The position numbers and the translations under genes are program-made. Source: JAEINY01 sp942490535 (GTDB lineage Bacteria > Bacteroidota > Bacteroidia > Bacteroidales > Marinilabiliaceae). Taken from it: a stretch of DNA of 64,000 nt. The DNA is taken from positions 248,001 to 312,000 of the forward strand of contig CALNXQ010000004.1 of NCBI GenBank assembly GCA_942490535.1, given 5' to 3'. Of this stretch, positions 37,262-47,406 are shown in pieces. The notes beneath the pieces are model-generated. The model made no database searches. It was not told the DNA's origin and was given only the letters and a program-made list of their open reading frames with translations. Position 1 is the stretch's first letter; each line of letters opens with the position of its first letter.

Positions 37262-38545
37262 CTATTCTTCAATTCCTTCCAATTCCATCCCGTAATTGGT
37301 ATTCATAGCAATAATTAGGTCGTTGATTTCCTGAATCATTTTGCTAAATCCACTGGCGAAGAAAACGGATTCGTCAAATGCTGTATTGTCACTGAACGTC
37401 ATTTTCATTGACATCTCGTTATCGGTCTCTTGTACTTCTTCTTGACCATTCCAATAAGTTTCTGTTTTTGGCTTTAAGTAAAACTCGCCAAAAGCAATCA
37501 CTTCTTTTGAATCGGCATATCGAATGTAAATTTTCGCATTTTCATTCAGTAGCTCCACCATTTTAGCTTCCGTCTGCTCTGTTTCAGGCACATTTTTCAT
37601 GGCATTAATCATGGCGCTTACATTGAATAAAGCATCGGCCTTAATGTTTCCAATTTGGAAATAGGCGTTGGTGCTTTCAACGATTTCCTGATTCATTGGA
37701 AAACCATCTGCATTTGTAGAATTATCCATTTCAGCCTTAATGGCATCATAGTCTACATTGCCTTGAACTTCAAATCCGTTGGCAAGGATGATCGTTTCGT
37801 TGTACTTAAATTCACCACTGGTCTTTAGATTCTTTTTGTCTTTCAGGTCAAATGTTGCAGTCAATGTGAAGCCTTCCAGTTTAAATACCTCTTGCAAGAA
37901 CTTTGGAGTATCGTTGTCATGGTATTCACCGGTAAAAGCGAAACTGCACAGTTCTGTTTCATTTAATTTGACACTAAGGTTTAGTGATTTTAAGAGTTCC
38001 ACGGGGAAGCCTTCCATATTTATGTTAGAGGCTGCCTGGTACGTGAAATTATTCAGGCTAATCGTTGCGGTCTTTTCACTCTCCAAAAGGAAATGGTAGG
38101 TAATTTGATCAGTAGCTGTTTCTTTTGTCCAGGTACTGGTGCTTGCATCCCAGGTGTAGATACCTGCTTGTTCAGCAAATCCATCTGAAAAAGCGAAATC
38201 ACCTTCTGCATTTAAAGCCTTCAAATTAACTGTTGTAGTCGGTTGATTGCGTAATTCAGAAATTTGATCTAAGGTAGCTTTTAGTGGTGCATAAACAGGT
38301 GGTGCTTCTCCACCTTGCTGATCCATGAGTTGCATGAATTGCTCCATCACATCATAAACTTCCAGATTGGCAATTGTTTCCATGTTTTGAATAAAAGCTA
38401 CGCCTTCATTTTCCAGGTTTACTTTGTGCTGCTCAGTTGTTAGTTCACTGAGTTTGATTTCTTCTTTTGAATCATCACTGCTACAAGCACTAAATAAAAA
38501 CATACCGGCAACTGCCATTGCCATCATCCATCTCAAATTCTTCAT
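37262..38545 (-). CDS. Large lipoprotein of unknown function
   Basis: A 427-residue lipoprotein: signal peptide MKNLRWMMAMAVAGMFLFSAC, then SSDDSKEE. The mature part is acidic with repeating beta-strand-like segments, and no catalytic motif or family that I recognise. It contains FKLEGFTLTATFDLKDKKNL and a C-terminal GFSKMIQEINDLIIAMN. A similar layout occurs in Bacteroidota surface lipoproteins. It is a single gene with its own terminator. Confidence 0.75.
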   Translation of the reverse strand: MKNLRWMMAMAVAGMFLFSACSSDDSKEEIKLSELTTEQHKVNLENEGVAFIQNMETIANLEVYDVMEQFMQLMDQQGGEAPPVYAPLKATLDQISELRNQPTTTVNLKALNAEGDFAFSDGFAEQAGIYTWDASTSTWTKETATDQITYHFLLESEKTATISLNNFTYQAASNINMEGFPVELLKSLNLSVKLNETELCSFAFTGEYHDNDTPKFLQEVFKLEGFTLTATFDLKDKKNLKTSGEFKYNETIILANGFEVQGNVDYDAIKAEMDNSTNADGFPMNQEIVESTNAYFQIGNIKADALFNVSAMINAMKNVPETEQTEAKMVELLNENAKIYIRYADSKEVIAFGEFYLKPKTETYWNGQEEVQETDNEMSMKMTFSDNTAFDESVFFASGFSKMIQEINDLIIAMNTNYGMELEGIEE

Positions 38546-38778
38546 AGTTTACTATTTTTTGTTTGTATTTAAAAGCTGCATCATACCCCTTGGATGCATT
38601 AAAGTGTGGTGATACGCTTTATTTGATGAATGGTTACTGTGAAATGGGCTTGACTATTAATTAATATTTGCTTACATTATATCTAACGTTCTTGTGTATA
38701 GAGTGATGGTGAAATGGTGGTTGGCAATTGCTATGAGGTGTGAGAAAAAGTTTTTTTTGACGAACGGAAAGTTGATAA

Positions 38779-38807
38779 TAAAAGCCCCGTCTCAAGAGGC
38801 GGGGCTT
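38779..38807 (-). terminator. Rho-independent terminator of the ABC transporter operon
   Basis: AAAGCCCCG-CCTC and GAGA-CGGGGCTTT form a strong stem about 20 bp after the stop of the 38828-42400 gene. The flanking A/T tracts make it usable in both directions. Confidence 0.85.
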
Positions 38808-38827
38808 TACTTTGGAGTTTGGTTTTA

Positions 38828-41800
38828 TTAAGCCTCTTCAGCTGATTTTACGTTGTCACCCGGGTTACGGTCAATGAGTTTGTGCAGTGGATCAATACCG
38901 GCCTTCAATGGTTTTTTATCGACTAAGACTTTAATGGTGTTTTGCCCCTCTGATATTTTGTGTTTTTCCAGATAGATCAGTTTTTCTTCGCCTGATTCGT
39001 CTTCTGTATAGATCCCTATGTCTATCCAGTCGTTGATGGCAGTAGTCGTTTCCATTCCTAAGCTGTCAGCCCGGTATTTCAGGGCATCGGCTTTGATGTT
39101 AACCAGGTAACGATCCTGGCCCGCTGATTCGTAAGTTACTGCTTCTGTTTTATTCTCGAAAAGCGTGATGGTTTCAAACATATCTGTCAGTAGATATTTT
39201 AAGCTATCCGGTGTTACCTGCTCGAAATAGGGCATCAGATCAAGGGTTGTGGGGTAGCGATCTTCGCGATAAGCCCAGTCGTTCAGGTAAGCTCTCAGCG
39301 CATTGTTCACACTGTCTTCCGAGATGTAATCCTGCAAGGCATACATTAATATGGAACCTTTGTTGTAGTGGATGTAGCCCTGGTTTTCACATTCTACAAT
39401 GGGTAATTCTTTCTTTCGTTCACCGGCGCGGCCACCTAAATAGCGATCCATTTCATATTTCAGAAATTTTTGCATGGTTTCCACCGGAAAAGTATGTTTC
39501 ATTACCATCAATGAAGAATATTGCGTGATGGCCTCGCTGAGCATGCCATTGCCTTTGACCCGTGCCTCTGTGACCTGGTGGCCCCACCATTGGTGCCCCA
39601 CTTCGTGTGCCGTGACATAAAAGGGATAATCCACATCTTCGTCTTCATCAATGTTGGCAATGAATCCAATGCCTTCAGAGAAAGGGATGGTGTTGGCAAA
39701 GGATTGAGCAAAACTGCGATAACGAGGAAATTCCATGATTCGCAGTTGCTTATACTGATAAGGACTGAAATTGGTAGAATAATAGGAGAGGGCTTGCTTC
39801 ATGCCTTCCATCATGCGATCCAGGTTGTATTCGTGTCCTTTGTGGTAATAGATTTCCAGTTCAACATCGTTCCACTTGTCGGTTTTCACTTCGTAGCGTG
39901 CCGAAACCATGGAATAGTAATTCACCATGGGTTGATCCATTTTGTAATGGAAGTAACGACGCCCGTTTTCTTCCCACTCTTTCTGCAGGTATCCGGGGGC
40001 AATGGCGATTTGATCGGGTACAGTACTCATTAGGATTTCAAAGTTGATCCGGTCTCCATCGTCTCCAAACAGATTCATGGAGGTACCAATGGAATCGGTT
40101 CGCGCCATCATACGTTCCTTGGGTAGGAGATCATATTCCTTTCGGGTCTTTTCTTCACTTAATTCAAAGCTGTTGTTATAGCCCAATGATGGAAAAACAG
40201 TATTGTCAAAGAAAGTGCCATTGAAAAGAACGCGCCCCGGAGCATTGTCATCTTTAAAACCAACGGTGCTCAATGCTGTTTTGAAGTTCATTCTGAGACT
40301 ATCACCTGGTTGCAGTGCTTCATCTAACTGATATATGAAGTAATAATGCTTTTGGTGCGATGAATCCAATTGGGTTGAACGATCAAATGTCAGGTAGTCC
40401 AGCTTGTATTCTTTCCCGGGCATGCGCTGGATGTGGATGTCTGAAATAGCCTGTTCTGTTTTGTTTTTCAGATAATAATAGCCTTCGGCTACATAGCTTC
40501 GTGCGTTGGGATAGAGGTCTACTTTCAGATTGACATCCACAATGCGCGGTTGAGCAATAAACTCATAGTGCTTCAGATCTTTTTCATAGTTGGCCATGTC
40601 CTGTTCCTGCTCATCCTCGGTATGAAATTCATTCAGAATGGTGGTGTTATAGAAAATTAAAGCACCGGAACCAATGAAAATCATGAAAAAAACCAGTGTC
40701 ACCAGAAAAACAGGGCGTGTCAAATTAAGTCTTCCCAGTATTAGGCGCGTCTTAAAGCTGGTGTTAGTACCCCTGATGGCAAAAAGGATAGCGGCAATAA
40801 ACAGGATTGTAGAGAAGCCAATCCAGTAAGCTGTTTTCCAGTTGAAGGGGGTGAAGAAATGAGCATAGGTATTCATGTCGGAGTATTGTCCCAATCCGGC
40901 GGATGCAAATTGCCACAGACTGTGTTCTAATCCAACCAAATCCATGACTCCAAGGAAAATATAGAAGGCAATCTGGATGGCGTAGCCGATGAATTTATTA
41001 TTCACCATCACTTGAATGAAGAATCCCAGGAGGGTGAACAAAACCAGATAGCTAAAAATTTGGGTGAAGAGCGTTGTGAAGTAGATGTTCAGTTCAAACT
41101 TAAAATAGCCATATGAGGCCTGAATAACGACGCCAACTACTATTAACAGTAACAGGATTACAACAAAAGAAAGCATTAAGCCCATAAATTTGCTAAAAAG
41201 ATTAGCGAAATTGGAAACCGGCATGGCATCATATATCTGATCCAGTTTATTCGAACGTTCTTTCCAAACCATCTCGCCGGAATAGAATACGATTATGATG
41301 AAAAAGAAGAGGATGAATGAGGACATGAGTCCAACCATGGTATAGGTAGTGGGATGAATGGTGGTGCCATACATTTTAGCCACGTGAAAGGAGTTCATGA
41401 TTAACAAGATAAGTCCGCACAGTACAATACCAATAAAAGGGTATTCCCGAATGGTACTCTTAAAGTAGAACAACGATTGGCGGATGATCTGCCGAATTTG
41501 GGAAAGTCCGTCGAAACGTTGGTTGGCAACAGGGATGGTGATGTCTTTTAGACTGACAATTTGCTTCTTTTGTTTGCGTTTGCGTGTAATGAGCGGTTTA
41601 CGAATCACATTAAAGGAAAAGAAACGAACCAATCCTGCAAAACTTAAAAGTGAAATAGATATCCAAATCAGGCGATTGTATAAAAAGAGTCCGGCTAAAG
41701 AGACGAATTCACTGTTTTTCTGGGCGATGGTCCAATAACGGGTTTGCAGATGAATGGTATTAATACCAAAAGGATCGAGTAATGCAGCCAATTTCTGATT

Positions 41801-42400
41801 TTCCAGATCGCCAATCAGACTGTTGGCAATCAGATAAATGACCAAAAGTACCATGCCTTGCAGGTAAACGGTTAGCATTTTTCGACTCAGCGCACCAGTA
41901 CAGAAAAACAGAGTGCCCATCACCAGCATACTAGGCAACAGGATGACGCCGAATGGGTAGAGGTAGTTGGAAAAGCTGAATGGTAATAAATCCGGATTGT
42001 CACGAATGGGGATCCATTCGCCAATCACCATGCCCCAAAGTAAACCGGAGGTAACCAGTATGAGTATTATAAAGGATCCTAAGTAACGACCCAATAGATA
42101 ATCGATTTTTCGAATGGGGTTAGTAAACATCAGGGATTCGGTTTTGTGCTCAAAATCCCGCAAAACAGGCACGCCCATAACGGCTGAGGCGATGAAACAC
42201 AAAAAGAGACCCAGAATGGCCATGATGTTCATGATGCTCGCCGGAGCGTTTTCTTTTACTTGTCCGGCGCCACCTCCTACGGTAATAACTTCTGTTGACA
42301 TAACAAAAAAGCCAATCAACAAAAGCAGACCAAAGTAAATATAGGTTGCAGGCCGTTTTAGTCGGTAGCGTAATTCAAAGGTTAATATATTATACCACAT
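38828..42400 (-). CDS. ABC-2 type permease fused to an M1 family peptidase domain
   Basis: A 1190-residue membrane protein. The N-terminal 600 residues contain two six-helix permease halves (first helices at about 17-36, 54-75 and 95-118; a second set between 330 and 560). The remainder, outside the membrane, carries an M1 aminopeptidase domain. Its zinc site is HEVGHQWWGHQ at about 930 with the third ligand in GMLSEAITQYSS, and a substrate-site stretch reads QSFANTIPFSEG. The protein probably exports something and acts as a peptidase on the outer face, or couples the two. The substrate is unknown. The ATPase subunit is encoded directly upstream in the same operon (stop and start 21 bp apart). 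This architecture is common in Bacteroidota. Confidence 0.88.
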   Translation of the reverse strand: MWYNILTFELRYRLKRPATYIYFGLLLLIGFFVMSTEVITVGGGAGQVKENAPASIMNIMAILGLFLCFIASAVMGVPVLRDFEHKTESLMFTNPIRKIDYLLGRYLGSFIILILVTSGLLWGMVIGEWIPIRDNPDLLPFSFSNYLYPFGVILLPSMLVMGTLFFCTGALSRKMLTVYLQGMVLLVIYLIANSLIGDLENQKLAALLDPFGINTIHLQTRYWTIAQKNSEFVSLAGLFLYNRLIWISISLLSFAGLVRFFSFNVIRKPLITRKRKQKKQIVSLKDITIPVANQRFDGLSQIRQIIRQSLFYFKSTIREYPFIGIVLCGLILLIMNSFHVAKMYGTTIHPTTYTMVGLMSSFILFFFIIIVFYSGEMVWKERSNKLDQIYDAMPVSNFANLFSKFMGLMLSFVVILLLLIVVGVVIQASYGYFKFELNIYFTTLFTQIFSYLVLFTLLGFFIQVMVNNKFIGYAIQIAFYIFLGVMDLVGLEHSLWQFASAGLGQYSDMNTYAHFFTPFNWKTAYWIGFSTILFIAAILFAIRGTNTSFKTRLILGRLNLTRPVFLVTLVFFMIFIGSGALIFYNTTILNEFHTEDEQEQDMANYEKDLKHYEFIAQPRIVDVNLKVDLYPNARSYVAEGYYYLKNKTEQAISDIHIQRMPGKEYKLDYLTFDRSTQLDSSHQKHYYFIYQLDEALQPGDSLRMNFKTALSTVGFKDDNAPGRVLFNGTFFDNTVFPSLGYNNSFELSEEKTRKEYDLLPKERMMARTDSIGTSMNLFGDDGDRINFEILMSTVPDQIAIAPGYLQKEWEENGRRYFHYKMDQPMVNYYSMVSARYEVKTDKWNDVELEIYYHKGHEYNLDRMMEGMKQALSYYSTNFSPYQYKQLRIMEFPRYRSFAQSFANTIPFSEGIGFIANIDEDEDVDYPFYVTAHEVGHQWWGHQVTEARVKGNGMLSEAITQYSSLMVMKHTFPVETMQKFLKYEMDRYLGGRAGERKKELPIVECENQGYIHYNKGSILMYALQDYISEDSVNNALRAYLNDWAYREDRYPTTLDLMPYFEQVTPDSLKYLLTDMFETITLFENKTEAVTYESAGQDRYLVNIKADALKYRADSLGMETTTAINDWIDIGIYTEDESGEEKLIYLEKHKISEGQNTIKVLVDKKPLKAGIDPLHKLIDRNPGDNVKSAEEA

Positions 42401-42421
42401 AATGATGTCTTTAGCTTTTAA

Positions 42422-43336
42422 TTAATTGGCACAAACGGTTTCATTGTTTGCTGTGACTGTTTTTGATTCGGGGGCATTAATGATGGAGAAATAAACATCC
42501 TCTAAATCGGGTTCAATGCTGGCGAATCCTTCAGCTGGCTGGGTATTACTAAAGACATGTATTTCTGGGTGTCCGCTGATGCGTTTATCGGAGATAACCT
42601 GGAAGTTTTTTTTGTATTCAGGGAGTTCTTCCTTGGTGATAATTTTCTTCCAGATTTTACCTTGAATGTCATCCAATACCTGCAGCGGATTGCCGCGCAA
42701 CATTACTTCACCTTGATTGAGGATGGCCATGTCGGTGCAGAGTTCTTTAACATCATCCACAATGTGGGTACTTAAGATCACTATGGTATTTTCACCTAAT
42801 TCGCTCAATAGATTGAGAAAGCGGTTGCGTTCAGCGGGATCTAATCCAGCCGTAGGCTCATCTACAATGATTAATTTAGGGTTGTTCAATAGAGCTTGTG
42901 CAATGCCAAAGCGTTGTTTCATGCCACCGGAGTAGCCACCCAGGTTTTTCTTTCGGTCGTTGAATAGGTTTGTTTTGTGTAAAAGGGCTTCTACTAACTC
43001 TTTGCGCTCTTTGCGGTTGGTAATACCTTTCAGAACGGCCAAATGATCCAGTAACATCTCTGCATTGACCCGTGGATAAACGCCAAATTCCTGAGGCAGA
43101 TAACCCAGTGCTTTTCGCACTTCCAGCTTTTCTTTTAGCACATCAATGGCTCCTAAATAAATGGAACCATTATCCGGTTCCTGAAGGGTTGCCAGGGTTC
43201 GCATCAAGGTTGATTTGCCCGCTCCATTGGGGCCCAACAGACCAAACATGCCTTTCTCAATGGTCAGGTTGATGTTTTTTAAGGCTTGTACCCCGTTGGG
43301 GTAGGTTTTGGATAGATTTTCGATGATTAATTTCAT
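42422..43336 (-). CDS. ABC transporter ATP-binding protein
   Basis: A 304-residue ATPase with Walker A GPNGAGKST (about 35-43), a Q-loop (LQEPDNG region), signature GGYSGGMKQRFGIAQALL (about 138-155), Walker B KLIIVDEPTAGLD, and H-loop STHIVDD. It is the nucleotide-binding subunit of an ABC-2 type transporter, paired with the permease-peptidase fusion that follows. It is first in the operon. The C-terminal 80 residues are an unassigned extension. Confidence 0.92.
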   Translation of the reverse strand: MKLIIENLSKTYPNGVQALKNINLTIEKGMFGLLGPNGAGKSTLMRTLATLQEPDNGSIYLGAIDVLKEKLEVRKALGYLPQEFGVYPRVNAEMLLDHLAVLKGITNRKERKELVEALLHKTNLFNDRKKNLGGYSGGMKQRFGIAQALLNNPKLIIVDEPTAGLDPAERNRFLNLLSELGENTIVILSTHIVDDVKELCTDMAILNQGEVMLRGNPLQVLDDIQGKIWKKIITKEELPEYKKNFQVISDKRISGHPEIHVFSNTQPAEGFASIEPDLEDVYFSIINAPESKTVTANNETVCAN

Positions 43337-43741
43337 TTTGTCAGGTATTAGTTATGTGTTATTATAGTTTAATACATCTCATTTCATTATGAATGCGCAT
43401 CTCTTCAAAAGGGTTGCTTTTATTGGAAATGTTTCAGTATTCTGATTATCTGTCCGGTTATTTGACAGCTGAGTCATAGACGCTAAAAATTGAATTATAG
43501 CGTTAACTCAATTTGGTTTGTAATGTTAGTAAAAAGATTATTTCAATGCTAATTTTATTAGCAGAAAGTTTGATTTATTTTGTAATTGAAAGATAATAAG
43601 TTATTTGATGGAGCTTTGTAGAGTGTGCGTTTGTTGTCAATCTTAAATAAATATTAATATCTTATTGTGCATCGATATTTTGCTTTATTTTCGCACTACT
43701 CGTAACAACTTTCAGCTAACTGCTGAAATTCTATTTTGCAC
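43337..43741. other. Divergent intergenic region
   Basis: About 400 bp, AT-rich, between the divergent ABC operon and the DUF2147 gene. A TATTTTCG at 43686-43693 is a weak -7 match for the plus-strand gene. No other element was recognised. Confidence 0.35.
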
Positions 43742-44197
43742 ATGAAACAAAGGACATTATTACTGATGTTCCTCTGCTGCGCTTTTTTTTCCGTCGCACA
43801 GGAACAGGAGGTGATTGGTAAATGGCGTCATTACGATAATGAAACCGGTCATCTGAATTCCATCATGGAGACGTATATTGAAAAGGGGAAATTGTATGCC
43901 CGTGTGGTCGAGCTGTTTGTCAGCAATCAGCCCGATACTTTGGTGTGTGTGGATTGTCCGGAGGCTTGGCGAAATCAAAAAATATTGGGCATTAATATCG
44001 TAAATGGGCTTTCGTTTAATGGCAGCGAATGGGAGGGGGATAAGGCGCTGCTGGATCCTGAAGTGCGAAAAGCATACAGTTGCAAGGTATGGCGGGATGG
44101 TAATAATTTGATGGTGCGTGGGTATCTGGGGTTTTTCTATTTAACGTTGGTTTGGTATCCGCTGATTGAGAATCAGTCTTTTCCTGAAAGTATATAG
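43742..44197 (+). CDS. DUF2147 family secreted protein
   Basis: A 151-residue protein with a signal peptide (MKQRTLLLMFLCCAFFSVAQ). The mature part follows the DUF2147 pattern from end to end: IGKWRHYDNETGHLNSIMETY, KLYARVVELF, CVDCPEAWRNQKILGI, then SCKVWRDGNNLMVRGYLGFF. These are small beta-barrel proteins of unknown function in the periplasm. The start is ATG 43742 rather than the TTG two codons upstream. The gene stands alone. Confidence 0.85.
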   Translation: MKQRTLLLMFLCCAFFSVAQEQEVIGKWRHYDNETGHLNSIMETYIEKGKLYARVVELFVSNQPDTLVCVDCPEAWRNQKILGINIVNGLSFNGSEWEGDKALLDPEVRKAYSCKVWRDGNNLMVRGYLGFFYLTLVWYPLIENQSFPESI

Positions 44198-44260
44198 GCC
44201 TGCTTGTTTATAAAACCTTACTTTTAAAAGTGGTTTTGATAGAGTATCAAATTCTCTCTT

Positions 44261-44294
44261 TTTACCCTGGGGAAGATATTGTCAGTTATCTTTG
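44261..44294 (+). promoter_or_regulatory. Promoter of the M48 protease gene
   Basis: TATCTTTG at 44287-44294 with an imperfect TTTA at 44261-44264, 22 bp apart. It lies about 88 bp before the start codon, so a 5' leader would be transcribed. Confidence 0.45.
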
Positions 44295-44382
44295 TGTGCT
44301 TAAAGGGGGCAATGGGAATCATAAGCGAGATGTAGATTCTTGAATTCCATTGCCTGGAACGGATAACTTGATATTTAAAAAT

Positions 44383-45630
44383 ATGACTGCACACGTAATG
44401 TTTTATTTCATTCTAGCCATCCTGATCATTCAATTTTTGTTTGATCGTTGGATGGAATATCTTAACAAAAGCAAATGGCAATCGGATATTCCGGACGAAT
44501 TAACGGGTATTTACGATCCGGAGAAATACCGCCAGCAACAATTGTATCGAAAGGCCAATTATGGCTTCAGTTGGCTGGGTGATGTATTTAGTTTGGTGGT
44601 GATTTTAGGTGTCCTTTTCTTGGGCGGATTTGCCTGGCTCAATGAGTGGGTAATGCAGGTTACTGATACTAAAATATTCCAATCGTTGCTCTTTTTTGCC
44701 ATCCTGGCCGTGGGATCGGATATTATTCAATTGCCTTTTGGCATATATGGTACCTTTGTGATTGAAGAGCGCTTTGGATTTAATAAAACGACACCCAAAT
44801 TGTTTGTGCTCGATCATATCAAATCCCTTTTTCTGGGCGCTTTGATTGGCGGGCCTCTATTAGCTGCCATCATTTGGTTTTACAATCAAACCGGATCGGC
44901 ATTTTGGATCTATGCCTGGGCGCTTTCAAGCGGATTCATGATTTTGATGACCATGTTTTATACTACCTGGATCTTACCGCTCTTCAATAAACAAACTCCT
45001 CTGGAAGAAGGCCCATTGCGGACTGCCATTGAGACCTTTTCCCAAAAGGCTGGATTTAAATTGGACAATGTATTTGTGATGGATGGATCGAAGCGATCGA
45101 CAAAGGCCAATGCGTTTTTTAGTGGCTTGGGAAGCCGGAAGCGAATTGTGCTATATGATACACTGATCAATGATTTAAACACGGAAGAAATTGTCGCCGT
45201 ATTGGCCCATGAAGTAGGGCATTACAAGCTGAAACATACGTTGTGGTGTACGCTCAACGGGCTGTTTCAAACCGGGGCGATGTTGTTTTTGTTTAGTTTG
45301 GTGGTGAATTCACCAATGTTGTCCGGGGCATTGGGTGTCGATCAGCCCAATTTTCACATTGGGCTATTAGCATTTGGTCTTTTGTATGCACCGGTTTCAT
45401 TTGTAACGGGTATGATTATGTCGTTGGTGTCACGTAAAAATGAGTATGCGGCTGATGCCTTTGCTGCCAAATTTGATTTGGGTGAGCCCTTGATATCCGG
45501 ATTGAAAACCATTTCAGTGAACGCGTTGAGCAATCTGACACCGCATCCCTGGTATGTGTTCTTTCACTATTCACATCCGCCACTTTTGCAACGTATACGG
45601 GCGATTAAGGATTTGGCAAAAAATCGTTGA
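44383..45630 (+). CDS. M48 family zinc protease, Ste24/CAAX protease-like
   Basis: A 415-residue integral membrane protease. Several hydrophobic helices precede the zinc site HEVGH at 276-280. The third ligand is in the NEYAADAFA segment and is followed by the family's C-terminal NLTPHPWYVFFHYSHPPLLQRI. This is the layout of Ste24/CAAX prenyl protease 1 relatives, which in bacteria cleave membrane or misfolded proteins. The start is ATG 44383. The upstream in-frame codon at 44350 is less likely. Confidence 0.9.
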   Translation: MTAHVMFYFILAILIIQFLFDRWMEYLNKSKWQSDIPDELTGIYDPEKYRQQQLYRKANYGFSWLGDVFSLVVILGVLFLGGFAWLNEWVMQVTDTKIFQSLLFFAILAVGSDIIQLPFGIYGTFVIEERFGFNKTTPKLFVLDHIKSLFLGALIGGPLLAAIIWFYNQTGSAFWIYAWALSSGFMILMTMFYTTWILPLFNKQTPLEEGPLRTAIETFSQKAGFKLDNVFVMDGSKRSTKANAFFSGLGSRKRIVLYDTLINDLNTEEIVAVLAHEVGHYKLKHTLWCTLNGLFQTGAMLFLFSLVVNSPMLSGALGVDQPNFHIGLLAFGLLYAPVSFVTGMIMSLVSRKNEYAADAFAAKFDLGEPLISGLKTISVNALSNLTPHPWYVFFHYSHPPLLQRIRAIKDLAKNR

Positions 45631-45684
45631 TGTATTTTATTGGAGATCTACACAACTGTAGACTTAAATTAACTTCGAACAAAA

Positions 45685-46929
45685 ATGAATCTGGAAATTA
45701 TTACGATAGGAAACGAACTTCTCATTGGGCAGGTAGTTGATACCAATTCGGCCTGGATGGGTGTGGAGCTGAATAAGAGAGGATTTGATGTGAGTCGGAT
45801 TACTTCTGTTCAAGATAGCGCAGATGCCATTACCAGTTCGTTAAAAGAGGCCCTGGCACGTGTAGATGTGGTCTTGCTGACGGGTGGCTTGGGTCCGACC
45901 AACGACGATATCACAAAAAAAACGCTGGCTGAATTCTTTGGAACAGAGTTAGTGTTCAATGAGCAGGTGTTTGCTGATGTATGTGAATTATTGAAAGGGC
46001 GTGTAGCCAATATCAATTCTCGCAACAGGGGACAGGCCTATGTGCCGGCCAATTGTGAACCCATTCGTAATCCGGTGGGAACGGCTCCTGTGATGTGGTT
46101 TGATCACGCGAGTAAGATCATTGTAGCCATGCCCGGGGTTCCATCGGAAATGAAACACGCCATGGTTCATGAAATCATTCCCCGACTTCAGAAACGTTTT
46201 CCAACAGGGCATATTATTCACAAAACAGTATTGGTTTATAATATCCCGGAGGCTGTTTTAGCTGAGCAATTGGCCAATTGGGAAGATCGTCTGCCCGGCT
46301 TTATTTCACTGGCTTATTTGCCGGCTCCGGGCCGTATTCGTCTGCGATTGTCGGCCAGGAGTCAAGATGAAACCGAGGCGTATGCTGCTGTTGAGAAAGC
46401 CGTTGCCGAATTGTATCCGATCATTGGGAAAAATATTTTTGGTGAAGAAGATAAAAGTGCTCACGAAATGCTGGGTGATTTATTAAGAGGATCCGGCAAA
46501 ACGGTGGCCGTGGCTGAAAGTTGTACCGGGGGGCTGATTGGGCACTTAATCACTTCGGTTGCGGGTAGTTCGGATTACTTTGTCGGGGGAGTAATGGCTT
46601 ATGCCAATGAAGTTAAACAGGGGTTGTTGAAAGTGAAACAAGAAGATCTGGTTCGGTACGGTGCTGTGAGTCAGCAGGTGGTGGAACAGATGGCAACAGG
46701 TGTTCAATCCTTATTGGGGACGGATTATGCTGTGGCTACCAGTGGTATTGCAGGGCCGGGCGGCGGAACAGAGGAGAAGCCGGTTGGAACTGTTTGGATA
46801 GCAGTGGCCGGACCGCGTGGCGTGAAGAGTGAATTATTTCATTTCGGAAAACACCGCGACCGCAATATTTTAAGATCGGCGGATATGGCGCTTATTTTGT
46901 TGGTTAATAGCATTAAAGGAGGTGTTTGA
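45685..46929 (+). CDS. cinA: CinA family protein (NMN amidohydrolase / damage-inducible)
   Basis: A 414-residue protein. The N-terminal molybdopterin-binding-like domain has LEIITIGNELLIGQVVDTNS and TGGLGPTNDDITKKTL. The C-terminal amidohydrolase domain has AESCTGGLIGHLITSVAGSS, then VATSGIAGPGGG. CinA converts nicotinamide mononucleotide to the acid form and can be linked to competence. The full length and both domains are present. It stands upstream of the ribosomal protein cluster but has its own start region. Confidence 0.95.
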   Translation: MNLEIITIGNELLIGQVVDTNSAWMGVELNKRGFDVSRITSVQDSADAITSSLKEALARVDVVLLTGGLGPTNDDITKKTLAEFFGTELVFNEQVFADVCELLKGRVANINSRNRGQAYVPANCEPIRNPVGTAPVMWFDHASKIIVAMPGVPSEMKHAMVHEIIPRLQKRFPTGHIIHKTVLVYNIPEAVLAEQLANWEDRLPGFISLAYLPAPGRIRLRLSARSQDETEAYAAVEKAVAELYPIIGKNIFGEEDKSAHEMLGDLLRGSGKTVAVAESCTGGLIGHLITSVAGSSDYFVGGVMAYANEVKQGLLKVKQEDLVRYGAVSQQVVEQMATGVQSLLGTDYAVATSGIAGPGGGTEEKPVGTVWIAVAGPRGVKSELFHFGKHRDRNILRSADMALILLVNSIKGGV

Positions 46930-47074
46930 TGCGATTTTTGAGGGTTTTAAAAAAGGTGGGTCGTTACATTTATTTTTCGTCTAAAAACACTTAAATTTGA
47001 GATCTTAAATAAGGATGTTCTAGAGTGTTAGGGATTATTTTTTTTGAAAAAACAAAATATTTGTTGTGCTACAA

Positions 47075-47106
47075 TTTGCAATCTTCAATAAAAATGCTGT
47101 ATTTTG
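47075..47106 (+). promoter_or_regulatory. Promoter of rpmB-rpmG
   Basis: TTTG at 47075-47078 and TATTTTG at 47100-47106 are 21 bp apart, as at 5459 and 6145. The -7 is one base short of the consensus. A leader of about 40 bp precedes rpmB. Confidence 0.55.
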
Positions 47107-47149
47107 CGCTCTGTTTGAAAAATGTATCCGAAAAATAAACTGTTGAGCG

Positions 47150-47392
47150 ATGTCAAGAGTATGTCAAATAACCGGTAAAAAGTTCATGGTGGGAAATAAT
47201 GTTTCTCACTCTAAGAGAAGAACTAAAAGAAGATTCGATGTGAATCTTTTTAAGAAGAAGTTCTATATGCCAGAAGAAGATCGTTGGGTAACCCTGCGGG
47301 TTTCTGCATCTGGCTTAAGAATGATCAACAAAGTAGGCTTAATTGCGGCTTTGAAAGGTGCGAAAGAAAAAGGATTTATTGCTAACTACTAA
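47150..47392 (+). CDS. rpmB: 50S ribosomal protein L28
   Basis: An 80-residue basic protein beginning MSRVCQITGKKFMVGNNVSHSKRRTKRRF, the standard L28 N-terminus, and ending GLRMINKVGLIAALKGAKEKG. It is the first gene of the rpmB-rpmG-DUF4295 cluster, a fixed arrangement in Bacteroidota. Confidence 0.97.
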   Translation: MSRVCQITGKKFMVGNNVSHSKRRTKRRFDVNLFKKKFYMPEEDRWVTLRVSASGLRMINKVGLIAALKGAKEKGFIANY

Positions 47393-47406
47393 TAAGGGAG
47401 TAAGAA

